NCBI GenBank assembly: GCA_029204225.1
Contig: CM055093.1
Span: forward strand, 21,235,701-21,299,700
Direction: 5' to 3'
Length of the DNA: 64,000 bases
Source of the DNA: Diphasiastrum complanatum
Lineage: Eukaryota; Streptophyta; Lycopodiopsida; Lycopodiales; Lycopodiaceae
Part shown: piece by piece, positions 26,901-38,900 of the stretch
How positions within the stretch are numbered: the stretch's first letter is position 1
Layout of the letters: every line of letters begins with the position of its first letter
The notes under the pieces: generated by a model
What the model saw: only the letters and a program-made list of their open reading frames with translations
Database searches by the model: none
What the model was told of the DNA's origin: nothing
Program-made: the position numbers and the translations under genes

Positions 26901-29900
26901 AATTCTAAGATATGATAATTCATTCAACTAGAATCTCTAGGAGAATCTTGATTAAAACTCAACTCTGAGTATCCCAAATACTCTTTTGAGTTAAATGCTC
27001 CTATTTCTAGCACCAATATGCAAGAAAATAGCATTCATTCATCTTAATAGACTTGTTTGTCTCCTTAGATTAAGAAATAATCATCACACTTAAGAATCAT
27101 CACCATTCCTTTGAATCCACTGACAATAATTAAGTATCTATTTCTGATTCGGGCAGATTCCTCCAGAACCCACATATGTTACATATCTCATATCTCACTG
27201 AGATTTGTAACTCAGCTACAAAAGATTTTCTGTTTCTCATGAGTAAATAACATATCCGGAAAATCCCTGAGACGAATAACATTCACTCTCAATAGTTTTC
27301 CAATCCCACTTACCTCTAATTACATAATTCCTCCACTAAATCAACCCCTCTCTGATCCTAGTACTAAAACTAAGATTAGGTTGATCCAATACATAACTCT
27401 TAGACTTAGATCATGATCAAACTTACTTCTATTCCAATCAAAATGGAATTAGTGACCTTTGACCTTTCACTGTACCACTTATAGATAATGATTCAAATAT
27501 CAAACCTGTTCTAGTTCCAGATTGTCCACACAATCCCTAGAGATTTTCTCTTATTCGAAAAGTTCTATCTTACTCTGAATCTATCCGAAATTACTTTCAG
27601 ACCAAATCTCATTTCTATACCACAGTTGGTTCTATCCCAAAAAACTATGCAACCTACAGATTCCCAAATAGAATTTTATCCCATCACTTCACCCCTCCTT
27701 TTAAAGAAATTATCAATTTCAATAAAAGTTCACTGGAAAGATGATATATGAAAATATCCAAACACATGAAAAAGTCAGTAATAAGTGCATTCCACAAAAG
27801 GATTCACTCAATTACAAACAGGACTTTTCCTTCAAATATTTTCAACCCGAGTGACAGAAACTACCATTCTATCGAAATCCATTTATGCAAAAAGAGACAT
27901 TCTAGGTTTAAGAAATTGAAACACGTTAACCTTAGAATTTATCTGAATTGTAAGTCTATTCGCTCAAGTAGTAATTTATATGACATAACAGTCTTTCAGA
28001 AGAATAACATGCTGGAAAGAATCATATAAACCCAGTTTGATGTCTTATAGTCAAGAAATTACTAAGAAGTAAAGGATTAATTAAGAAAGCGAGAAATAGA
28101 TTTGAGGGCCTCTGATTTTGTAAATAATGAGATACCACCTTGGGATCTAGATTAAACCTCAAAATTTTCCAAAATACCCCACATTTGATCAAACAGTTTT
28201 ATTTTTCCCATATCGCGACTAGGTACTAAAACACACCATTGATCATCAGATCTTTACAGTCGTAGAATTCCCTTTTCAAAATTACTGATGTCCCATACCA
28301 TCAGCTTGTCCTTCCAGAAAATCCTTAACCGCCCTATCTGATATTCTAGAGATCCACTGATCATCTAGTTGTCCTATAATCACTATAGGATATTATCTCT
28401 TGTTCCCATATACTGGAGAACCCATTTGTTTGGATGACTGGCATGCCTATTAGATGAATACCACAAATCCACACCTGATCTTATGATTTAAACAGAAGAA
28501 TTAACACGGTCTACATTACATTCTAATCCTTCCAGGTTAGTGATAAGCTTCGAAACCCTACTGATGCATCAAATCTAGGGACCAGCTTTTGTCAACTAAC
28601 AGATCCAATGTAATCCATGTATCAGATTCTACTTCTAACATCACAATTGACATCCAAAACCGCGGATAACTCAATGGTTTCAAAGATATAAGATATAAAT
28701 TTAATCCAGGAAATTAATATCGGTATTAAGCATAATCTTAACTGCGAAATACATTTCCCGATCACACTTACTACCACTGATGTCTACTCTTCTTCCCTCC
28801 TCCCTGAAAATTTATTTCAGCTAAGGTACTAAGAAGACGTAACGACATTAGTAAATGTTTAAAATCAATTACTATAGAAAAAAAGTCTGCAACAATTTCA
28901 TTTCTATCCTATCCCTGGGCTAAATAATTGATATACCAAAAATCATCTACTAGTACGAAAACACTACTAGTCTGATCTTTTGAATATAATTCACCATAGG
29001 ATTTAACTGGAAATGAAATCAGTTTTTTATTATTACGATTTTTCCAATAAAATTGGACTGTTCTCCCTTTACACTTACTGGCTTAAGAATTACGTCGTTA
29101 AAGTTATCTGTAATTAATGGGAAATAACATTTGGATTCAGGTACTTTTACAACCGATTGCTAGTAACTTAAATTTACCGGGTTGATTTTAAGGAATTAAA
29201 AGAATGATCCTCTAAACCAACTTAAAGTTACTCCATGTCTAAAACCTTGAAATGCCTTGAACATCCGGCACGTAACAAGCATAGCCGTGCCAATTCGAAG
29301 CCCTTGCATGAGAGTCAAAACCGTCGGTCACTTCCCTTCAAAAAGGCCAAACCAACATGCCTAAAAGTATCTACTTCCAAGGCCATGCAAAAACTTGACC
29401 ACCAAACCCTAGTAGGTTGAAGAGAAACATGAACCCAAACGGCCGCCACCATTTGTTTGAAGAAGATGGCTTAGAGGATCTACCTCAGCAAGGCATCGCG
29501 TAGGAGAATAAGCTTGCAGCCACTCGCACACTCCTCAACTGTCCCAGGGAAAACCGAGATCCTAACAAATCGTTGTACCACAATCTTGATTGAAATTCCC
29601 AACTCCACAACTAGCTGTTCTGTGCCCACAGCTCTCCTCGCATCTCAGAAAGCTTCAAGAGCTTCCTTCCAAGCTTTGGAAAGCTATTTCACATCACCAA
29701 CAACTCTGAACAAACAAATACGAATGGAAGCTGCACTTCATTATGTTTAAAGCTCTCAGAGATTACTCTGACAATGGCTTCCCAGAGGTAGCACAATTCT
29801 TTCCACAATCATATCAATGTCCTCAGTTGACAGTCACTAATAGAAAAAATTTCCAACTACTTCAGACATCGAACAGATCTACAACTCACGCTGCTTCATC

Positions 29901-32900
29901 TGGTCTCAAGTGGTTTGTCAGTTTGCAGGTAATCTAGCTTCAACAAAATTAGAAGTAAGCACAACTCTACGGTCCACCAACCAAACAGTTGGATTCCAAA
30001 AGTTTAGTAACACTATTCACTCCATTCAAGAGCTGAAAGATACAAAATCGAGGTGGGAACAGAATATAGAAGCTTCTCACAGACGGATTTCTGCCAGGGG
30101 AACATATAAGCTCTATCCATTCCAGATTGTTATGGCTAGATCCCACAATTTCATTAAGCTCAAAAGGTCTCTCAGAAACAGGGAAGTTCCATAACCCATC
30201 CAATAACATGGAATAAACGCTATCTCTCAGCTTTACTTTCTGCTATTAGGAAAACCATAACTGCAATCACCAATCTATGCTCTATAGGTTGCATGTTTTA
30301 GCAGAGGAAAAAACTCTCAATTCTCACACACAAACATTAGATTCACGCTAGCTAGCTGGTTATTTCAGCAGGACTGATCAATCCAAATCAATCAATCAAT
30401 AACTTAGCTAGTCCTACATGAATCCAATTCCATAGAACATTATGGTCCTATGCATGTTACTCCATCTAGCAGATTTAAGCAATAAACAAGCGATAAGATC
30501 TTCTAAAGTAGATCCTTCTACATGAATCGGAAGCTTCTAAAACGGGAAATTACAAATGAATCCTCACTAGTTCCAAGCATCTTTACCAAAATCGAACTTG
30601 TAGAAGAGCACTCTACCACCAATTTTGAAAAGCATGCCCATCAACCGGAATTAGCGAAACTCAAATTCAAATTTCTCTTGAGAAAATCAGCACTCCAACC
30701 GGGATGTAAATCCAAGCGCTTCCAACTTCTAAATCAATGTAGGCTTGTCTCCATCCCATCCATGACCGCATCTTAGCCGGGCTCTGATACCAATATAAAG
30801 ACCCAAAAGGAATAACCCCTAAGATGAGGATAGGAGAACACACTAAGAAAGACTATGGAGCCAAACCGCCCAACCAATCCTAGATCAAACCTAGATCTAG
30901 CCCCCAAGCCATGCCATGTGAAGCAAGAGAAGAAGAGAGAAACAGGTAACCTAAACCCAATATGTCGACGGGAGAATCCCTACCTCATTATATAGAGAGT
31001 AGAGTCCTGTGCATGAAACCATGCAACCCCCATGCAGGTCAACTATAAATAGGTCTCATCTCTTCATGCAGTCCTCCTGCCTATATCTGTCACACAGACA
31101 TGCAATACTCCTCTCACATAGAGTGTTTGGGTCCTCTCAAGGTAATTAGTCACAAACAGGCCTTGACATGGAATTAAATCACGGCGTGACCAATAATCTC
31201 GAAAACTGGAGGGCCGGTCTACCATATTAGGACTATTCCAGGTCCTGAACCAAATATGGCCATAACATCAATGCTTCTTGCGAATTGCAATTTTTTATAG
31301 GTGCATATATCTGCTCACACATCAAGCAAGCAATCGAGGACGTGGGGCCTCACAATGTTGTGCAGGTCATTATTGGCAATGCTGCAAACTGCAAGGCGAT
31401 GGACAATTACTCACTATCTGTTGGACTCCATGTGCTAGCGGTTACACATAGCATTTTAGTATAGGGTTTAGCAACTAGCTTAAGTTTTATTTGGATCTTG
31501 CTTTGAATTTTGATCCAATGATTGTTGAACCTTTGTGTTTAGGTTTGCATTCATATTTATAGTCTTGGACCGGCTCCTAAAGGTGCAACACACCCTGAAG
31601 CAGATGATTCTTTCCAATCCATGAGTAGAGTGGAGTGGATCGACTAAGTCCCAATCTAGGAGATTTGAGAATATTGTCTTGTCATCGGCCTTTTGGGACA
31701 AGGCAAGGTCCAGTGTTGTTGGGTGGCAACCACTCCACACTATTCTATGACAAATAAACAAAGAGGGGTCCACCATGGGCCTTCTCTGCGAGTTTATAGA
31801 TAGGTTGGTTGAGTAGCTTGATTGCTGCACTAAGCTGAGTTTCGTCGCGTTTTCGTATAACCCCTCGGCCTTCTGATTTCTTTCATTTCGATTTTTCAAA
31901 TTCAGTATCAAGTTTGAAGTTTGAACCTTGTCAATTTGAATCGATGACATTCTCTCTTGATTTGCAGGATTCAAGAGATAAAGGCCAAGTGGGAAAGCAA
32001 ATGGAACTAGTTTCATAGGCCCTTACATGCAATTGCACGTGTTGCTTCCTCCATGGAAGAATTCTGGGCCTAAGCAATTCCATGACCATGACCTTGAGGA
32101 TGGGTGGTTTGAATACCTCCAGAGGGTTGTATCCGATTTTACAAAGCAGTAGGCTTGCAAGCTCATGATTTTTTGGAGAGGCCGTACCCACAAAAACCAA
32201 TTGTCCAATTGCAATTTGCATATCAAAACACAATGTTTGTCTTATTATGCAAAGCAGTCTCTTACAAGAGCCAATTACCTCGAAATGAATGGCTTTCGAG
32301 CGAATATCAACAGTCTACTGAAAATGGTGCCAATCCTATAAAACAAAAATTAGAGTTTTATAGGCAATCACCTCGTTATTGAAATGATGTGAACTCTAAT
32401 GAGCATAATAATATTATGATCAAAATTTAAAATGAATAAAAGCGTCGGGTCAACAAAAGACTTCACATATCAAAGGGGAATGACACACAATACAGAAATT
32501 TGTCACTTCAAACTTGATACTTGAAAGTTGGAAATTGACTAATCTGATGATTCATGAACCATTTTTAATTTGTGAATTTGTGTCACATGTGACATGAGTG
32601 ACGAGCCGTGGATATGCTACTTGTTTAAACTTTAGGTAAACCCTAACAAGATTGACATTGCCAAGGTTCCTAATTTACCTCCTAGGTCATAGGAGGAGGA
32701 TATATGTGCCATGTTTGCATCGTGTTTCTATTGCACAATCAAGTAGGCTTTTTGCTTGATAATTGATTATTTGTATTTCAATCAAGATTGCACTTACTAC
32801 CATCTAGGTTACCTCATGAGTCTTCAGTCTTGGGTACTTTCTAACCACAAATTTCTACATGCAGGAAGGACTTGTGACTCAATCTACATCACGAGCTCAA

Positions 32901-35900
32901 GTTGCTCAACAACAATTAGAGAGAGACTTCAATAGCTCTACCGAGGAGACTGAGGAGAGTGACGGGTCTCCGTTTTATGAGGCCTGGGGCAAGGATGATG
33001 ATGATAACGATGATGAGCATGAGCAAGACACTATGGTCCAGAATCTAGGTCGATCTTTCATTTACATTATTATGACAATTTTGACACAAGGGTCATGACA
33101 TCAAGATTCAAGATTTAACTCATTTGATATCATATGCGATGTGTAGATTTTGATAACAATTATTCACTATATAGTTCATTGTTCGCTATAATGCTATTTG
33201 AATTTGCTTTTCATTGTAAGTTTTAACTTTGAGTTTCTATATAGTTGTTTATCCAATGTACTTACTACATACAAGTTACTGCTTACTGGAGTGTGAGGGA
33301 CGTTTATGTCACTTGAGACTTCATTGTCCAATCTTCAACCGATGATGATGTATCATGCCACATCCTGCATGGATATATCATAAATTACAATATTTATTGC
33401 TAAGTGGAAATTGCAACATAAAATCTAGTTTGTGGAGTAGCAACTAACAAGTTTGAACCATAGTTGCAGCGCGATTCCCGAATCGCGATCAGAATCACGA
33501 TTCTGATTCGCGATTTGGGATTTTCCCAGAATCGTGTAGAATCGATTTTTTTTTTTTTTTTTGAAATTTTTTAAGGCAATATGGGTATCAGATGAAAGCT
33601 CTGATCGAGGGGATTATGATTGTGTAGTTTGCCGACTGTTTCGGGTGCGAAACACCAAAAAGTGTGTTTTCACTCGAGGAGTTGGAAGGCCAAATCATGA
33701 AGAGGCCTTACCGTCGGGGCTGGGGTCTACCGGCAGCCCCCGGACCCCGCCGTTGGGGGGCGTTGCCCCCCAAACCCCCCACCAGGGGGCTACCGCCCCC
33801 CGAACCCCCTAGAGCTTCTTGCTAGATAGACACTGTAGATAAAAATGCCACCGCCCCCCTGTAGATAAAAATGAGGTCCAAATGCGCGCCGAGAAGGGCC
33901 CAATATTTATGCCCCCAACTGTATGTACATTGCACTCACATCTCCAGTGAACCAATTGCAAAAGTGATCATCATCCATATAGTTGATAGTCCAAACTGTA
34001 ACATTAACATTTACTGAAAACCAGAGCAAATGACAACCGGATAGCTACTGAAAATAAGATCTGTTTGTGCCTCATCTACTGCACTTCTGAGAGGCAAAAC
34101 GCTGGTTTGACCATTGATCCCCTAAAAAAAAGTTAAGCAATAAGCTATTTTTCCAGATTTCTTTTATTTATTTTTTTTTTTTTTGCGATTCTGGGTCGCG
34201 AATCGCGATTCGCAGAATCGCGACCCGCGAATCGCAGACCCAGCGAATCGCGATTCGCTGCAACTATGGTTTGAACTGTAATTTTTGTCCATTCAACATT
34301 TTCATGTGTACTTGTAATTCTGATTTTTGTGAACACTAATTTGGTTTTAGAGTTTATTCTTCAACTTTCTACAAGCGAAAATGAACTTTCAAAAGTATGC
34401 ATCAATGATGCACAAGAACACATTACGGCACACCCACTGTCCCAGAACGCTCGTTCCAGAGCGGGAGCATTCCGAACAATGGAATGCTATCCGGAATGCA
34501 ATAAAAAAAAACTTTATTAAATATATATTGCAGATATATTTTGTGTATATCGATTACTTAATGCTGTTTTTTTAAATATGAAAATAAACCTAAGTTTTAA
34601 AAAAATTTCCAACTATTAAAAACAATTGGAACGAAAACAATGAGCACAATATTATATGACAAAAATAGGGTCCCTGTAGTGTTTAAAAAATTCTGGAACA
34701 CTACCATCAAATCCCCCATAAAAAAATTTGCAGATTTGAATACCATATTGCAAAAAAGAAAAAGAAAAAAAGCGTTCCTAAACAGCGTTTCGGGCAAATT
34801 CCCAGAACCTATTCCGGAACGTGCAGTGCAACTCGAGTATGTATTCATTAGCAATCACATGTCTATAAGATTTTAGAAACATTTTAGACAGTATATACAT
34901 ATTAAAATAGAATTACATATTTTCTAGCGTTATATCTAAAAAATGCTAAAAACAAAAAGAACATTGCCGATTATTTCCAACTCTTTCAAGAGGGACTTGC
35001 TTTGGAACCACGATTCATGCTGATTCATCCAATTCTGAAAAAGGTAAATTCTGAATTGGGTGGAAACACTAATGAGAGCGTTGTTTACTTTCTCTCTATA
35101 CATACCTCAAGTAAATGTTTCAAATAATGTAAATGAGGAATGACAAGGCGATATCACTTTTGTGCACCCTACTAAAAATTGCTCAAGTGCGTTTAGGCTA
35201 GTGCTCACACAACATATATCCAAACAAAGTACTTTAAAAACCGCTTTTGTGTGCCCCACAAGTTTGGGCTGGTATGCACATAACCATATGACTACTTTGT
35301 CTGCATTTCCTAAACGTGTCTCTAGAACGTTCTACAATTCCTTATATGAGTTCAAGGTTCAAAATAGAAGTGTTTAACAACTTCATCCTCACCATTTTTC
35401 TCATTCTAAATTCCAATCTATGCTTCTAAACATGTCTCAAACATTGAAAAGCAAAATCTTTGTAGTAATTGGAGAAGCTCTCCCAATCTCTATCCTCTTG
35501 AAATTTCTCCTTGAATTAGCACATATGGTGTAAAGCTTGGCATGTCTTTCTTTCATCACAACTTGATTTATCAATGTCCATTTTCCGTCACAATTATATT
35601 CTTGTGTCTGCAAAATTATCAAGAAGAAACATCACAAAAAATTAATTTTTTTAACATATCGCTATTAGGCGCCCTAAAAGGCTCGCTCCTATTGTTTAGA
35701 CTCATGTGCATACAACAGATATCGATCCAATCTTGTGCTAAAAAGTTGTTGGTAACAATGGACTCTCTGCTACCAATCTTTGTGATAAAGATACAACCTC
35801 TCGGTGTTACGCATGCGAGTCCCTACCCACTCAGATAATTGTGGGTGACACCTATTTGTTTCTAGGAACATTAAAAAAAATTTGGGGTATTTACTGTGGC

Positions 35901-38900
35901 CAGTTTGTGTCAAGGCCATGGTTGCACAGCGTTCTGGGTATGCTACGCTTTGGAATGTGTACAGAACAAGCCTATCAAAATGCATTCGAACAAATTTCAA
36001 TATGGACGGAGGTGATTAAAAAGTGCTGATAATGAGTGCTTAAATTACAAATACAACAAACTCCAACCTATTTACAATACTGAGCACTGAACACAATAAA
36101 AATTGCAATCATTTAAACTCTAGTTCCCTTTATGATTGTTCCTTGGTCAAGACAGATCATCTATTGGCACGTGGACATACTACTACTCTTAACACGAACA
36201 ACTGTGAATGTAAAAACTTTCTGAGGTTCTAAAAATCAGGCCATGATATTGTCCTTCAACTGGCACTAAAAAAGTTACAGATTCCTTTTAGGCCATCGCT
36301 CTATAAGACAATTTTTTCTTCAACTACTGCCAAAAAAATTTATAATCGATTCTAGGGGTCTATAACACTAGGGGCATCAAAACTGGTTCTGATGAAACAT
36401 ATGTTCTTATAAGCCCTTAGTTTCATAGGAAGAGTTTCCCGTCTACTTGGGACTTGATGGGCCAATAATGTATGGAGTTCAACATGTGTTTCAAGTCAGC
36501 AACAACTTTTAAGTAGTCCATATTATTGGGCATGGCATTGAAACATTTCCCCACTTCCTTTTGCATATTTAAAAAGGAAAACCACATGGGCGTATCAATA
36601 TCAGTAGACGGTGGGTTTCCATAGCCAAAGTAGTTGATCTGGCATGCACTCTCAAATATGAAAGCATTTTGTTGAACCTTTAGATTGAAGTCTCAAGTTT
36701 TGAGGTTCAGTTTCCCTAAACAAAAAGTACTTGACCCATCAGTTGGTGGATTCCCTAGCTCAAACGGCTCTTTCAAACATACATTACTCCACAAATTCAG
36801 AATTAGAAAGAGTGGGAAATTTGCCAAAAGTCATAATTCAGGGAGATGGGGATCTATTAGCATGCTATGATTCCCTCTTTCAAACAACAGATTAATCCAA
36901 GCAACCACCGAGCAAAACGTTCAAGGTTAGGGTTTCTCCTTGAGGAGAGAGGGATTTTTATTGTACTAAAAGCGTTAAACTTTAAGTGCAGCAATAGCTT
37001 ATTTAATTTTATTCATATCTACACCCTTCCTAAATTAAATCTTGATAAAAATTATCTTTGACATATCTTCAGTTCTAAATAAATGGATTTATGCTAGTAA
37101 GAAAGTAAGAAAGAATTGCAAGAAACATATCAAGTACTATCAACACATCAAATCAGTAGCACCAACAATGTTAGATACCTTTGTCAAGAAACAAGAAAGC
37201 CGTGCTGCATCTGTCCTTTCATCATAACACTTCCCATAGGCTAAAGCATTCTCGAATGCACTCTGTAGGAAAGAGCACACCAACCAAATTCAGCTTGCAC
37301 AACTACATCGTCTAGAAGCGTCTTAAGGCTTTGCAAGACATACAACTAGCTCAATGTCTACAGTGTACAGCTGTTCTTACATTGAAACCTGTTTTAGGAA
37401 GACTCGTTATGCCTAGCAGAAGAGATGAGCTCACAGTCGCTGCAGTGGGAGGGTATCTATTTGGAAAAAAATGACAGCAATCTATAAACACATTAGTCTT
37501 AATGAAAACTTGAATGGCAATCATCTTACAGTGGGGCCAGTTCAACATCTTCACAACAGTGTTAGGAAATAGAAGGTATCCCTCACCTTTCATAGTCATC
37601 AAAAATGATTGTGTCAGGTACTATCTCGCTGTATGTTGACACTATATCGAGCTCAGTCCCTTAAGCATGCAAGGTATGACTCGTTACATCAGAAAGTCTA
37701 GAAAACTAGCTGCAACAAACCTTCATCAGGATCTAACTTTCAAGAAATCCTTGAAACAAATGTAAAAAAAAGGTTGGAGCAGAGGAATATAAAGAGTGCA
37801 CTGTGAACAAGATGATCCTAACAGTCAAGAAGGTACAAAACTTGTGTCAAGAACAGCATGTACAGTCAGCAAACTTGTCTGTCGTAAATGCTCATTAAGC
37901 ACACTGCCCCTTGGTTTACTTAACCAGTTTGATCCCCTCCGTTCCTGCAATATTCAATAAGACTTCTTAATTACATTAAGACATTGACACATTACTTCAG
38001 GTTGTAGTCAAGCAATACTTCTTCACAAGGAGTTTTCAGATGTCAACGGTGGCTTTTCTTGCAGAGTGATGTCAGTGAGTCACCTAGAGAAATGTTTCTT
38101 TCTTACCTTTTTAAGAAAAGATCGAAAAAATGCCACTAAAGATGTCAGTGTTGGTACTAAATTCAAGTATAAGGCTAAACTACTGTGGACATGAAAGACT
38201 GCAAAAGAAAAAATAAATGCTACAGAAAAACAAGAAAGAAAAAAAGACAGGTAGATCAACACAATAAATCACCAACTGTATTTTTTCATTGAGCTCACTG
38301 CTCATATAACAGCATGCTTCATGCTCAGCATGCACACTATGATCTGGCTTTTCACCAAGAACTTACACCACAACAAACTGTCTTGTAACTCAATCATTAT
38401 TGACTCTGGATTGCTCACATTCCCTCAATCCAAAGCTTATTTCTTCTCAATTAGCTACACCTGTAAATTTTCAGTGTAAAATAGGTCCATCCTGTGGAAG
38501 GCCTCTTTCATAACGCCGGACTCCATCACCATCTTGCACCACGTTTCTGATGAAATGATAATGCAACACAATGTGCTTGCTCCTATTATGAAATGTTGCA
38601 TTTCTAACAACAAGACGCACCCTAATTTCCAGTCTCAAGGACCATTTCACAGTTGTGATAGATAGCTCAAACCTTCAATTCTTAAGCCACATGTATTCTA
38701 TAGTTGCATAACACACTGCCATATACTCCACCTTTGTTGAGGCACGAATAAATGATTGTTGCTTAACACAGGCTCAGCTTCTTATGTCCCTAATTAACTC
38801 GTGTTAATTAGAAACCAATCTTAGGATAGAGGTGACCTAGATGAGGTAGTCAAGATCATAACCATAGATTTTAATATCAAATAAAGCTAAATAAATATGA

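Larger units (their letters stand above)
15762..31267 (-). mobile_element. Nested LTR retrotransposon, minus orientation, non-coding
   Basis: Two related repeats of about 475 bp bound the element: left copy 15762-16088 plus 21230-21378, right copy 30794-31267. Five-base duplications tcaat flank it (15757-15761 and 31268-31272). On the minus strand the LTR runs TGTTATGGCC...TCTTTATA. A primer-binding site TGGTATCAGAGC (initiator Met tRNA type) abuts the right LTR, and a purine tract (aaggagggaaga) abuts the left one. The LTRs differ at roughly 4% of positions by eye. Removing the nested insertions leaves about 4.3 kb of internal DNA without a clear open frame, so this is a LARD-like or heavily decayed element. 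I could not assign it to copia or gypsy. Confidence 0.85.

Noticed and set aside
28900-28990. Possible retroelement motif (VFVLVDDF) in the interior of the nested LTR element
   Set aside because: Flanking residues fit neither copia integrase nor gypsy reverse transcriptase convincingly, so it was not annotated as coding.
33690-33815. GC-rich cccccc/gggggg patch as a possible organelle insert
   Set aside because: It lies wholly within the 810-bp hAT-like element and is short and palindromic, without any organelle gene sequence.
35920-35975. Another hAT end (catggttgcacagcgttctg)
   Set aside because: No partner end or 8-bp duplication was found nearby.
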